A DNA stretch of 64,000 bases from JAVJRN01 sp040218415. GTDB taxonomy: Bacteria; Bacteroidota; Bacteroidia; Cytophagales; Cyclobacteriaceae. Each line of letters starts with the position of its first letter. Within the stretch, counting starts at the first letter, position 1. The DNA lies in contig JAVJRN010000057.1 of assembly GCA_040218415.1 (NCBI GenBank), positions 34,992 to 98,991 of the forward strand, read 5' to 3'. Below the pieces are notes generated by a model, which saw only the letters and a program-made list of their open reading frames with translations, did no database searches and was not told the origin of the DNA. The translations under genes and the position numbers were made by a program. Below, piece by piece: positions 28,167 through 37,624 of this stretch.

Positions 28167-29057
28167 ATGTCATCATTTAGAGAAGGGAGATATCTATCCC
28201 TCGCATCCTTAGACTTAGCAGATAAGTCATTAGAAGAGCTTAAGGCACTCTTGAAACAATATTTGGAAAACGGAACCCACGGTTTTTGCTCAAGTCCTTA
28301 CTTGGAAGGTCAAAAACCCGGAGACCAACTTTCGGAAGGTCAAATCAGACAGAGACTGGAAGTGCTTAAACCATACACAAAGTGGATTCGATCATTTTCA
28401 ACAACTGACGGTAACGAATTGATTCCTAAAATAGCGCACGAAATGGGTATAAAAACCATGGTCGGCGCTTGGTTAGGAGACGATCCTGAAATCAATAAAA
28501 AAGAAATCGCAAATCTGATTGATTTAGCAAACGCAGGATTTGTAGATATTGCCGCCGTAGGTAATGAGGTGATGTACCGTGGAGACCTTACAGAAGAGGA
28601 ATTACTTAAGTTTCTTTATGAGGTAAAAGAAAAGGTCAAAACAGATGTTCCAATAGGATATGTTGATGCATACTATGAGTTTGCCAAGCGACCTGCCATT
28701 ACAGATGCCTGCGACATTATACTAGCCAATTGTTATCCATACTGGGAAGGTTGTCCGCAAGAACATTCTTTACTGTACATGAAGGAGATGTTCCGAAAGG
28801 CAGAACAGGCGGGTAATGGAAAGCGTGTTATCATCACCGAAACCGGATGGCCAAGTCAAGGAACTAGCTTAGGAGGGTCAGTACCCTCAATAGAAAATGC
28901 CATCAAATATTTTATCAATGCACAACATTGGTCAAAAGAAGATGGAATTGAGATGTTCTATTTCTCTTCTTTCGATGAGTCTTGGAAAGTTGGAGACGAA
29001 GGAGATGTTGGTGCTTATTGGGGGATTTGGGACAAAGACGAAAAGCTTAAGTATTAA
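28167..29057 (+). CDS. GH17 glycosidase, predicted cytoplasmic
   Basis: A 296-residue GH17-type TIM barrel without signal peptide or membrane helix. Probable acid/base E134 lies in AAVGNEVMY and nucleophile E225 in IITETGWPSQG. The spacing of 91 residues is shorter than in the lipoprotein GH17 upstream, which suggests a compact variant. FYFSSFDESWKVG near the end matches the family. The lack of an export signal implies action on imported oligosaccharides, alongside the GH149-type phosphorylase. It is the last gene of the second glucan operon and is followed by a terminator at 29131. Confidence 0.87.
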   Translation: MSSFREGRYLSLASLDLADKSLEELKALLKQYLENGTHGFCSSPYLEGQKPGDQLSEGQIRQRLEVLKPYTKWIRSFSTTDGNELIPKIAHEMGIKTMVGAWLGDDPEINKKEIANLIDLANAGFVDIAAVGNEVMYRGDLTEEELLKFLYEVKEKVKTDVPIGYVDAYYEFAKRPAITDACDIILANCYPYWEGCPQEHSLLYMKEMFRKAEQAGNGKRVIITETGWPSQGTSLGGSVPSIENAIKYFINAQHWSKEDGIEMFYFSSFDESWKVGDEGDVGAYWGIWDKDEKLKY

Positions 29058-29130
29058 ACCATTTTTATTGGTGTAAATAACTTAATCAAGGCGCATCATA
29101 AGTTGCTCCCGAAACGTACATCTTCATATA

Positions 29131-29178
29131 AAAAAAGACCGAATAGAGTGTAAACACACTCCTATCGGTCTTTTTTTA
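29131..29178. terminator. Rho-independent terminator, probably bidirectional
   Basis: An imperfect stem: AAAAAAGACCGA(A)TAG... pairs with ...CTATCGGTCTTTTTTT across an inner GTGT/ACAC stem and AAAC loop. T and A runs flank both sides. It ends the operon 16895-29057. Confidence 0.85.
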
Positions 29179-29685
29179 TGAATTTTATTCAGTCGAATCT
29201 CCTTATCAGTCCATGTAAATTATCGACGGAATTTACAATATGCCTGAAAATTATGTTTTAAGACAAATGGTTTATTGGTTTCTCGTATGCCCAATAGGTC
29301 AACGTATCACTCTAGGGTAAATTCATTTGTATACTCCAGATCATGTTGCTATTGTAGATACGGCTTAGGTCACTAGGCTATCATTTTGATAAAGGCATGT
29401 CTTCAAGTTCAGATGCAGCAAGGCAATTACATTCAGAATTTTCTCTTTCCAATGCCCATGGACAAATACTAAAGATTTGTGATCAACATCTTGTCACTTG
29501 CGACTTCAGATTCTAGAAAATAATGGAAGCCACCAAGTTTGACTTAATTTGATTTTTTGATGTATATGGTCATCGTTCTTCAACCATGTAAAGCAAAATC
29601 AATGGATCAATCAGGCAAGAAGATGTTTTCTATAAATTATTAAAATTTAAATGCTCGTTGACAAGGAAAAAATGTGGTAATAAAT
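29179..29685. other. Intergenic region without recognisable gene
   Basis: About 500 bases between the convergent second glucan operon and susD. All frames are broken by frequent stops, and I recognise no protein fragment, RNA gene or repeat. It is probably decayed sequence between two terminators. Confidence 0.5.
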
Positions 29686-29716
29686 AAAAAAGACGGCCGA
29701 TTAGACCGTCTTTTAT
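29686..29716. terminator. Rho-independent terminator downstream of susD
   Basis: Arms AAAAGACGG and CCGTCTTTT enclose a 9-base loop. On the minus strand this follows the susD stop and ends in T-rich sequence; it could also work from the plus side. Confidence 0.82.
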
Positions 29717-29759
29717 TAATTATCAATGTGATTGGTAGTCACTTTCCCCAAAACAAAAA

Positions 29760-31313
29760 TCAGTTATAACCAGGATTCTGCTTAAGCGTACCAGCAGACA
29801 AATCCATTTCCACTTGCGGTATTGGCAAAAAGCCTTTGGTTGTTGTATTGAAGGTGACATCATAAACTTCACTATCCCCTGTATAATTTGGACCCATTAT
29901 ACCTATTGTGGTAAGTTCTGACTGAGCAACTGCTTGTCCTCTACGCAAAACATCAAAATACCTAAGTCCCTCACCAGAAAGTTCCATGCGTCGTTCATTA
30001 AACAAAGCATCCTCCGTATAGGCCGGTAGAGCAGCTAAACCTACTCTAGCTCTTACGCGGTTGATATAAGCCACATCTCCACTTAGCTCAGCAGCCATTA
30101 ACAAAACATCTGCAAAACGTATTGCACGATAGTTTGTCATATTGTGCAGTTCAGGAGTACCAATAGTCCCACGATCAGTAAGTTTAGTTGTGTATTTAGC
30201 TGAATAGTATCCAGTATACTGAAAGGAAGCTGTATTTAAGGAAGTTCCACTTTCTGCGAGTAGCGCAGCTTCTGTAAGAATAGTTAAGGGCTGACGCGGA
30301 TCACCATCCATGTCCTGAAATAACTTATGAGAAGGTATCGCAAATGCCCAACCTCTATAGTACTTGGTTGATCCGGAGATTCTTGGTCCCATCATTTGAG
30401 CTGCCAGATTACCTTCAATGTATTGCTCTGATCCCCAGTCTCCTTGTACAGGTTCCCCTTCGTATGATATTTCAAAGACACTCTCTACTCCAAACTCTTC
30501 CGCCGCAGTAAAAATAGTAGCATAGTCCGCAACTAAATCGTGACCACTATTAGCTATTAAATCTACAAGTTGAGCCAAAACATACGCTTGATCTACATTG
30601 GTACCATTGGCATTCAGTCCAGTTCCATAGACCCCATTTTCGAATAAGTAAACTCTTGCCAGCAAAGCTTGAGCCGCCCATTTAGTAGCTCTTCCCTTTA
30701 CAGCAGCATCTGTAGGAAGCCCCTCGATAGCATCTACAAGGTCTGATGCTATTTGGTTATAAACCGCAGCTGGTGACACTTGCAATACGTTTGCCTCTGA
30801 TGGACTCTGAGGTTCAGTTGGTAAAACTATATTCTCAAAGAATCTCACTTGCTCGAAGTAGAAATAAGCTCTTAGGAATTTAGCTTCAGCGATTACTAAT
30901 GCTTTAAATTCTTCAGTGGTATTCTCTAATACTTCAGCATTTTTAATAGTGAAGTTGGCTCGGTAAATCCCGTAATAATTTCGTTTCCATAGAGATTGTA
31001 CCACATCATTGGCGCTAGAAATACTGAAACGATTGAATTCGTCTTCTTCAGCACCATCACCCGCATCTTGCCCCCCAGCATAGGCATCATCAGATAGAAT
31101 TTCCGAAAGAACTAAATATGGTGACCATGCAAGTCCGTAACCAGTTTGATGTCCCAAAACATCATAAGTTGCGATCAATGACTCCATTACTTGACTTTCC
31201 GTCTTGAAATAAACTGAAGACAAAAGGGTTCCCTTAGGGGAAGTCTCTAAGAATTCTTCAGAGCAAGCAGAGAGCGTTACTGCCGTTATGAATATGAAAA
31301 TAAGTTTTTTCAT
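29760..31313 (-). CDS. SusD-like glycan-binding lipoprotein (RagB/SusD family)
   Basis: A 517-residue lipoprotein with lipobox TLSACSEEFL (Cys near residue 17) and the EFLETSPKG start typical of the family. The N-terminal SusD-like TPR region includes SQVMESLIATYDVLG and LWKRNYYGIYRANFTI. The C-terminal RagB/SusD part contains the conserved NYRAIRFADVLLMAAE and ERRMELSGEGLRYFDVLRRG. It should cap the partner SusC barrel at the cell surface and deliver glucan oligosaccharides. It follows susC by 19 bases. Order and strand are opposite to the glycosidase operons. Confidence 0.96.
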   Translation of the reverse strand: MKKLIFIFITAVTLSACSEEFLETSPKGTLLSSVYFKTESQVMESLIATYDVLGHQTGYGLAWSPYLVLSEILSDDAYAGGQDAGDGAEEDEFNRFSISSANDVVQSLWKRNYYGIYRANFTIKNAEVLENTTEEFKALVIAEAKFLRAYFYFEQVRFFENIVLPTEPQSPSEANVLQVSPAAVYNQIASDLVDAIEGLPTDAAVKGRATKWAAQALLARVYLFENGVYGTGLNANGTNVDQAYVLAQLVDLIANSGHDLVADYATIFTAAEEFGVESVFEISYEGEPVQGDWGSEQYIEGNLAAQMMGPRISGSTKYYRGWAFAIPSHKLFQDMDGDPRQPLTILTEAALLAESGTSLNTASFQYTGYYSAKYTTKLTDRGTIGTPELHNMTNYRAIRFADVLLMAAELSGDVAYINRVRARVGLAALPAYTEDALFNERRMELSGEGLRYFDVLRRGQAVAQSELTTIGIMGPNYTGDSEVYDVTFNTTTKGFLPIPQVEMDLSAGTLKQNPGYN

Positions 31314-31332
31314 GATAGTTCTGATTATTTAA

Positions 31333-34300
31333 TTAAAACGTGATTGAAGTACCAATTCTGAATGTTCTTGCTTGAGGATAAATTCCTCTATCAATACCCA
31401 TGTCTCTTACACTAGAAACACCTGAGCCACTAAAATCCACTGGTGCACCTACTTCAGGATCTGGGCCGCTGTACTTAGTGAAAGTTGCTAGATTTTCCAA
31501 TGAAACATAAATTCTCCAATTGCTACATTTAATTTTTTCTAGAAACTTATTTGGCATACTGTACCCAAATTGAACATTTCTGATTCTGACAAATGATCCA
31601 TTTTCTATATTCAACAAGTCATTAGCTCTTGTGAAGTTTTCATTTGGATCGCTGCTAGTAAATCTTGGTACTGTGGTTGAGGGATTTTCCTCTGTCCATC
31701 TGTCAAGAATCCAAGTCTGCCTATTAGAAGATTTAATATCTGGTCTATTGATGCCATTGAAAATTTCATTTCCAAATTGCCCTATGATGAGAGCTGAAAA
31801 GTCAAAGTTCTTATAGTCCATTGATAGATTAGAACCAAAAGTCCAATCAGGTATAGGACTACCAAGCGTAGTTCTATCGGCATCAGAAATAACTCCATCA
31901 CCATTGGTATCTACATATCGAATATCTCCAGGTTTTGCATTTGGCTGAATTGGATCTCCCGTACTGCTTATGTGTGCGAATACTTCTTGAGTAGATTGAA
32001 AAATACCGTCTGTTTTAAATCCAAAAAAGCTAGTCACTGGTTGGCCTTCAATAGTACGAGTAACCTCACCTGCTAACGCCCAGCTTGCTCCTTGAATAAA
32101 ACCCGCTTCGTTGGCAACTTCCACCATTGTATTCTTGTTTCGTGCAGCATTTAAACCTATAGCGTATTTGAAATCACCAACTTGATTTCTCCAGTTTAGA
32201 GCCATTTCAAAACCTTCATTTTCCATCACTCCAATATTCGTCCAGCTCAAAGGCACACCTATACTGGCAAGTCCTATTTCAAGTTGTAACAAATCTTTTG
32301 TGGTCTTTTTGTAATAATCAAAAGTACCAGTCAAGCGATCAGAGAAGAAGCCTGTCTCCAATCCAATGTTAAGTTGCTCGGAGGTTTCCCACTTAATATC
32401 TTGGTTTTCAACATATGCTGGTATTGCTCCTTGATTAGCTCCATTTGCATAATTGTAAGCGATATTGAAATCAACTATAGCTGCATAAGCAAATGGTCTA
32501 ATGTTGTCATTACCATTTTGTCCCCAAGAAGTACGCAGTTTGAAAAAACTAAGACCCGGTATATTAGGAAAGAATTGCTCATCACTCAGCACCCAGCTAG
32601 CTCCAAAAGAGAAGAAATTACCAAATCTATTGTTCGCACCGAAATTCGAAGAACCATCTCTTCTATAGGTAGCCGAGAAAGATATGCGGTCATTAAAATC
32701 ATAAAGCAACCTTGAAAACATAGAAGCCCGGAGAACCTCATATTCATATCCAGCAGTTCTTTGAGTAGAATCAATTGTAAGATTCAAATAAATCAAATCT
32801 TGATTAGTCGGATCAATACCTTGTCCACTGCCCCCTACATATCTACCAGTATTAACCAATGTAGACATACCTGCTAAAAAGTTGAATTTATGAGCTCCTA
32901 TCTGCTTCTCATAGATAGCCGTATTTTCCATTTGATTGGCAAGATCCCTTTGAAGACTATTCGAAACGCCAGGAGCATTCGTAAAGTTAGTCGTACTATT
33001 CAGATAAAACTGCTGTGAATAGTTAGCATTTTCGTAATAGCTTAAATCGATACTAAATGAAGATTTAAGTTTCAGTCCATCAATAGGCTCTACCTCAGCA
33101 AAAACACTTCCTAGAACCTGATCCTTAATACCTCTCCCATTTTGTAGGGATAGCCAAGCCAATGGATTGACCACCTCTCCTCGTACATTTGAGGAAATAG
33201 CATAGGCTACACCATCTTCATTCAAAACATATGGGTTGTTACCATATCTTAATTGGTCGTTAGCCAAGACATCAGGATCTGTTTCGTATAAAGGTGTCAA
33301 AGGATCCATATTCAGTGCACTACTGTATGGCCCGTTGAATGAAGCATTACTTGCAACACCTCTGTTTTCTATACGTGCGTATGAGACAGAACTCCCCCAT
33401 TTTAACCACTCATTTACCGTAAAGTTTCCATTAAGTCGTGCTGTGAATCTTTCGAATTTTGAGCGATCGCCACCAATTACTCCTTCTTGATTGAAATAGG
33501 ATATACTCGACGCAAAAGATGCTTTTTCGCTACCACCACTTAGCGACACTTGATGGCTTTCAATCGGTGCATTACTTGTGAACAATTGCTCTTGCCAGTC
33601 AGTGTCGTTGGCCGGAATCTGGTTGGGATCAAAGAGCTGACCGTTGATATCTTGCACGTTACCTTCAGCCATTAACTCAACATATTGTTCAGCATTCAAA
33701 AGTTCAACTCTATTTGCTGCATTTTGTACTCCACGATAGCCTGAGTATGAAATGGTTGTTTTACCCTCTCCTCCGGTTTTAGTAGTAATAAGAACCACAC
33801 CATTTGCCGCTCTAGCTCCATATATAGATGAAGAGGCTGCATCTTTTAGCACTTCCATAGATTTGATATCACCTGGATTAAGGTTATCAATACTATTTAC
33901 AGCGATACCATCTACGAGATACAAAGGTTCCGAATTATAGTCAGTACCAATACCACGTATTTTAATACTTGGGCGCTCACCTGGTTGTCCAGATTGAGTT
34001 TGTACTTGCACACCGGCCGCTTGACCTTGAAGTGCTTGCTCTACTCTCAATACTGGTGTAGAAGTAATCTGATCTGAATCAACACTCGAAATAGCACCAG
34101 TCAATACTTTCTTCTTCTGGGTACCATATCCTATGACGACTACTTCCGCCAATTCTTCGATATCTGCTGCAAGTTCAACGTTTATTGTTGTCTGGCTACC
34201 TACAGCAATCTCCTCAGTAACAAAGCCTATGAACGAAAATGTAAGAACATCATCAGAATTTACTTGAAGTCTATAATTTCCATCAAAGTCCGTTACCGTT

Positions 34301-34449
34301 CCTCTGCTAGTTCCTTTGATCAATACGGAGACTCCTGGTATCGTTTCTCGCGTTTCACCGTCGGTTACGGTTCCAATTACAGTCATCTCTTGAGCTCCCG
34401 CACACCAAAATATTGGTATAAAAAACAGAGCTATCAAATATTTTTTCAT
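31333..34449 (-). CDS. SusC-like TonB-dependent outer-membrane transporter
   Basis: A 1038-residue SusC/RagA-type transporter. Signal peptide to about residue 19 (WCAGAQ), then a carboxypeptidase-regulatory-like domain (about 22-100, VIGTVTDGETRETIPGVSVLIKG), plug domain (about 115-225, with the family motif VVIGYGTQKKK and NGVVLITTKTG) and a 22-strand barrel. It ends ARTFRIGTSITF, a typical terminal strand with Phe at the end. It drives TonB-dependent uptake of oligosaccharides with the SusD lipoprotein. The gene is 42 bases downstream of a GH16 gene, so GH16, SusC and SusD are probably one transcript. Confidence 0.97.
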   Translation of the reverse strand: MKKYLIALFFIPIFWCAGAQEMTVIGTVTDGETRETIPGVSVLIKGTSRGTVTDFDGNYRLQVNSDDVLTFSFIGFVTEEIAVGSQTTINVELAADIEELAEVVVIGYGTQKKKVLTGAISSVDSDQITSTPVLRVEQALQGQAAGVQVQTQSGQPGERPSIKIRGIGTDYNSEPLYLVDGIAVNSIDNLNPGDIKSMEVLKDAASSSIYGARAANGVVLITTKTGGEGKTTISYSGYRGVQNAANRVELLNAEQYVELMAEGNVQDINGQLFDPNQIPANDTDWQEQLFTSNAPIESHQVSLSGGSEKASFASSISYFNQEGVIGGDRSKFERFTARLNGNFTVNEWLKWGSSVSYARIENRGVASNASFNGPYSSALNMDPLTPLYETDPDVLANDQLRYGNNPYVLNEDGVAYAISSNVRGEVVNPLAWLSLQNGRGIKDQVLGSVFAEVEPIDGLKLKSSFSIDLSYYENANYSQQFYLNSTTNFTNAPGVSNSLQRDLANQMENTAIYEKQIGAHKFNFLAGMSTLVNTGRYVGGSGQGIDPTNQDLIYLNLTIDSTQRTAGYEYEVLRASMFSRLLYDFNDRISFSATYRRDGSSNFGANNRFGNFFSFGASWVLSDEQFFPNIPGLSFFKLRTSWGQNGNDNIRPFAYAAIVDFNIAYNYANGANQGAIPAYVENQDIKWETSEQLNIGLETGFFSDRLTGTFDYYKKTTKDLLQLEIGLASIGVPLSWTNIGVMENEGFEMALNWRNQVGDFKYAIGLNAARNKNTMVEVANEAGFIQGASWALAGEVTRTIEGQPVTSFFGFKTDGIFQSTQEVFAHISSTGDPIQPNAKPGDIRYVDTNGDGVISDADRTTLGSPIPDWTFGSNLSMDYKNFDFSALIIGQFGNEIFNGINRPDIKSSNRQTWILDRWTEENPSTTVPRFTSSDPNENFTRANDLLNIENGSFVRIRNVQFGYSMPNKFLEKIKCSNWRIYVSLENLATFTKYSGPDPEVGAPVDFSGSGVSSVRDMGIDRGIYPQARTFRIGTSITF

Positions 34450-34491
34450 TTTAAAAAGTTTTTAGTTGGAGTATTATAAGTGTATGATTCA

Positions 34492-35607
34492 TTATTCTGG
34501 TTGAAAAACTCGTATATAATCCACATTCATTTTTTGTGGAAATAAAGTCGTAGCATTTGGACTACCTGGCCAATTGCCTCCTACTGCTACGTTCATTATG
34601 AAGAAGAACTTATTCCTAAATTCAGATAATCCTGCAGGAGAAATGTCTGCTATGTGATACTGAATATCATCTATATACCACTTTATGGAATTCGCATCCC
34701 AAATGATGCTGTAGACATGAAATCGATCACTCAAATTTCCAGTTAATAACTTTCTACTTCCACCAAAATTAGCACGGTCTCCATTATTGTCCCAATGTAT
34801 AGTACCATGAACTGTATTGTCCCTGCCATCACCCCCTCCTATCATTTCCATAATATCAATTTCACCACATCTTGGCCAGCCTACCGTAGTGATATTTTCA
34901 CCGAGCATCCATAGAGCAGGCCATATACCTTGACCTTCAGGCATTTGGGCACGAATATCAATTCTTCCATATTGAACAGTAAATTTATTCTGTGTTGTAA
35001 GCCTAGAAGAGGTGTAAGCTGATCCGCTAAACGCTTCTCTTTTAGCCTCGATAGTTAAAAAGCCATCAGCAACTTTGGTATTTTCCTGTCTGTAGTACTG
35101 AAGCTCATTATTACCCCAGCCACTGTTTCCAGTACCCGTTTCATAATTCCAATTAGAAGTATTCAAAGAAGTACCACTAAACTCATCTTGCCAGATGAGC
35201 TTCATTCCTTCGTAGGTCAATGGTGTGATATAGCCATTCTCACCATCAATTGGTCCTGTTTCGTCCCCTACTTGAACGAATATAATTTTTGATTCTTTAA
35301 GAAATCTTTCAGTTTGCCCATAGGCACGTACTTCTATTTCATAAAGCCCTGTAACTGTATAAGTGTATTCAAATTCTCCCGACTGGTTTGAGAGTGTGTC
35401 GCTGCTGGATTCTCCTGAGAAGAAGGTATACCTGGCGGCATTTTTAGCCTCTGCTTTAATATCAATGACCCCCAATCCGCCTTCTGAAATTATAATCTCT
35501 ACATTGAGATCGGTTGGCTCAGAACCATTCATTTCGCCGATTTCTTCACAAGAAGTCGTTAAAATCAGCAACAGAAAACTAAAGAGGATAACTATTGGTC
35601 TTATCAT
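34492..35607 (-). CDS. GH16 beta-glucanase lipoprotein with N-terminal PKD-like domain
   Basis: A 371-residue lipoprotein (lipobox ILTTSCEEIG, Cys near residue 20). Residues about 35-115 form a PKD/Ig-like domain; about 125-371 is the GH16 domain with signature GEIDIMEMIGGG: nucleophile E249, D251 and acid/base E254. Laminarinase-like segments WNYETGTGNSGWGNNELQYY and GIWPALWMLGENI are clear. It differs from the other GH16 in this locus, which lacks the PKD-like domain and has GEIDIMEY. Two GH16 enzymes usually indicate division of labour, for example chain length or branch tolerance. Probably exposed on the cell surface, cutting glucan for the adjacent SusC/SusD pair. Confidence 0.94.
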   Translation of the reverse strand: MIRPIVILFSFLLLILTTSCEEIGEMNGSEPTDLNVEIIISEGGLGVIDIKAEAKNAARYTFFSGESSSDTLSNQSGEFEYTYTVTGLYEIEVRAYGQTERFLKESKIIFVQVGDETGPIDGENGYITPLTYEGMKLIWQDEFSGTSLNTSNWNYETGTGNSGWGNNELQYYRQENTKVADGFLTIEAKREAFSGSAYTSSRLTTQNKFTVQYGRIDIRAQMPEGQGIWPALWMLGENITTVGWPRCGEIDIMEMIGGGDGRDNTVHGTIHWDNNGDRANFGGSRKLLTGNLSDRFHVYSIIWDANSIKWYIDDIQYHIADISPAGLSEFRNKFFFIMNVAVGGNWPGSPNATTLFPQKMNVDYIRVFQPE

Positions 35608-35720
35608 AATTGAAAACGGTTATTTTAGGAGAGAACTAAATAACGATCACGCCTTTTATTCTTAAAACTTAGGTTTATAAATACTTAGAAACAATAATTT
35701 TATTGCTGACTTATATATTA
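35608..35720. promoter_or_regulatory. Probable promoter region of the GH16-susC-susD operon
   Basis: About 110 AT-rich bases lie between the GH16 start (minus strand) and the terminator of the preceding PKD lipoprotein gene. A promoter is expected here because of that terminator. I found no exact TAnnTTTG box, so the site itself is not assigned. Confidence 0.35.
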
Positions 35721-35751
35721 AAAGAGCCGCCCATTAAAGGGCGGACTCTAT
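35721..35751 (-). terminator. Rho-independent terminator
   Basis: On the minus strand, AGAGTCCGCCC pairs with GGGCGGCTCT (one mismatch) around a TTTAAT loop, followed by TTTTAATA. It lies between the PKD lipoprotein gene and the GH16-susC-susD genes, suggesting separate or attenuated transcription. Confidence 0.87.
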
Positions 35752-35803
35752 TAAATATTGACTTACTCTACATTACTATTCTTAATAGAGATACATATTA
35801 TCC

Positions 35804-37624
35804 CTACTTGATTTCAAGATTTTTAATGTAGAAAGTACCTTCCACAGAATGGCCACCGCCTCCAATTCCTAGGAAGAACATATCCAAATCCGTTCTTAGT
35901 GTCGCATCATCCATATTGCCAGATGTTGGTGCAGTCAAATCATATGTTAGTGTATGCCACTGATCCAAAGCCAAATCCTCAGATGACCATTGTGCTTGGT
36001 ATGTCCACCAATCACCACCTTCAGTCTGATCTCCAAAACCGATTACTAGGCCTTGTGTAAGTGCACCAGTATAATCATTCGAGCTTGGAAGATATACATC
36101 TATACTCATTGTGGTTACATTTGACAGCAAGAAATTCGCTTGTGGATCAGCTGTAAGGACGGCCTCTTGAAAAGCGGTTGCAATTCTATTAAACTGACCA
36201 ACCAATCCACTTCCGCCAGCAGGATCTGCAACGCCTAGAGCGATTGTTGATGCTCCATTATCGATTTTAGTGAAATAATCCGCCCCAGCAGCATCAGCAA
36301 AAGTGTGGCCAAGAGTAGTTGGTGCTGGTGTACCACCACAAATATCACAACTATTATAGCAGAATGTACCAACTGTCATAGCAGTTTCACCTACAGTAAG
36401 AAGTCTATTCCAATTGCTATCATCACTAGTACCAACACATGCCTCATAGCCTGTACCATCACCAAATATTTCACCACCATCAGTCCAGTTATCGTATTGA
36501 AATTTATATTCATGATCACCAACTGCAACTGGAATAGTTAGTTCCCATAGACCGTCTCCCATATCAGTCATTGCATTTGCATCACCTGACCATCCGTTAA
36601 AAGATCCAGAAACATACATTGTGGTGAAAGTTCCAGTGTGTTCGCTCATATCCACTATGAAAGTAACATCTACTTCTGTTACAACAGGACATTCTTCAAC
36701 AATAACTTGATCAGACGGATTGTCATAACTTACTAACGTTGATCTCCAGATTACTCCATCGCCTGATACAGTTTCGAGTACCATAGTATCAACTTCAGCA
36801 TTAACTAATTTTGCAACAGTATATGTTACAGTTGCTTGTGGCTCAGTTACCTCAGCACCATTAGCCGCTTTTGGAATTCCAATGAAACCACCATTAATTA
36901 CTAATGAACCTGCAGCCGGATCAAAAGTGAAATCGTGAGTCCCAGAGTCCCAAGCAGATAGGTCTTGACCATCCGCTCCTACAAATGAACCGGCTACAGT
37001 TGCGTCAAAACATCCAGCAGTTTCCCATGTACCAGCTTCTGCCCAAAAGTCACCATTGTTTTCAAATGTAAACGTCCCGTCAGGGTTGAATGTCCATGTA
37101 TCATCCATGATACACTCACGAACGCACAATCGATCTACACCACCTAAAGACCACCAAATCTCACTTCTGTCAGCAGGAAAAACATCATAAGCATTAACTC
37201 CCGTAGAAGCATCGCCGATCAACTGCCAAACTTTACCATTGTCACCAACCAATGTTTTTTGTGCTTCCATTGGATCTGATACCGTAACAGACTCTGTTTT
37301 AGTGGCAGAAACTCCGTCAGCATTAAATGCAGTAAGAACTACACTATAAGTACCTCCCTCTGAAAACGTATGAGTTGGATTCTCATCTGTAGTGGATCCG
37401 TCTCCACCAAAATCCCAACTGTAAGTAGTTGCGTTTTGTGAGAAATTTGTAAAAGTCACCGTCAAAAAATCGGTCTCAGCTACTGCAAACTGAAAGCTCG
37501 CTATTGGGTCTTCTCCAATAGCATCAGCAACATCTTCATCTTCGTCACACGATATAAAAATGGCCGTAGAAAAAAGCATTGCCATTAACAAGGCGTAATG
37601 CGCGTAAATTTTTAATTTCTTCAT
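35804..37624 (-). CDS. PKD-containing glycan-binding lipoprotein
   Basis: A 606-residue lipoprotein (FISCDEDEDV, Cys near residue 26). Order of modules: PKD domain (about 42-115, YSWDFGGDGSTTDE); a lipocalin-like beta domain (about 118-300, GKVWQLIGDAS and DTWTFNPDGTFTF); an E-set domain resembling CBM48/CBM20 glycogen-binding modules (about 325-420, MYVSGSFNGWSGDANAM); and a C-terminal beta-sandwich (about 440-606). No glycosidase residues are seen. Similar proteins serve as surface glycan-binding partners of SusC/SusD. Unlike the usual order, it is upstream of GH16-susC-susD and is separated from them by a terminator. Confidence 0.8.
   Translation of the reverse strand: MKKLKIYAHYALLMAMLFSTAIFISCDEDEDVADAIGEDPIASFQFAVAETDFLTVTFTNFSQNATTYSWDFGGDGSTTDENPTHTFSEGGTYSVVLTAFNADGVSATKTESVTVSDPMEAQKTLVGDNGKVWQLIGDASTGVNAYDVFPADRSEIWWSLGGVDRLCVRECIMDDTWTFNPDGTFTFENNGDFWAEAGTWETAGCFDATVAGSFVGADGQDLSAWDSGTHDFTFDPAAGSLVINGGFIGIPKAANGAEVTEPQATVTYTVAKLVNAEVDTMVLETVSGDGVIWRSTLVSYDNPSDQVIVEECPVVTEVDVTFIVDMSEHTGTFTTMYVSGSFNGWSGDANAMTDMGDGLWELTIPVAVGDHEYKFQYDNWTDGGEIFGDGTGYEACVGTSDDSNWNRLLTVGETAMTVGTFCYNSCDICGGTPAPTTLGHTFADAAGADYFTKIDNGASTIALGVADPAGGSGLVGQFNRIATAFQEAVLTADPQANFLLSNVTTMSIDVYLPSSNDYTGALTQGLVIGFGDQTEGGDWWTYQAQWSSEDLALDQWHTLTYDLTAPTSGNMDDATLRTDLDMFFLGIGGGGHSVEGTFYIKNLEIK

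Noticed and set aside
9167..37624. Type IX secretion C-terminal sorting domains on the glucan enzymes
   Set aside because: The exported enzymes have lipoboxes and lack the Ig-like C-terminal sorting signal; several end directly in the catalytic domain.
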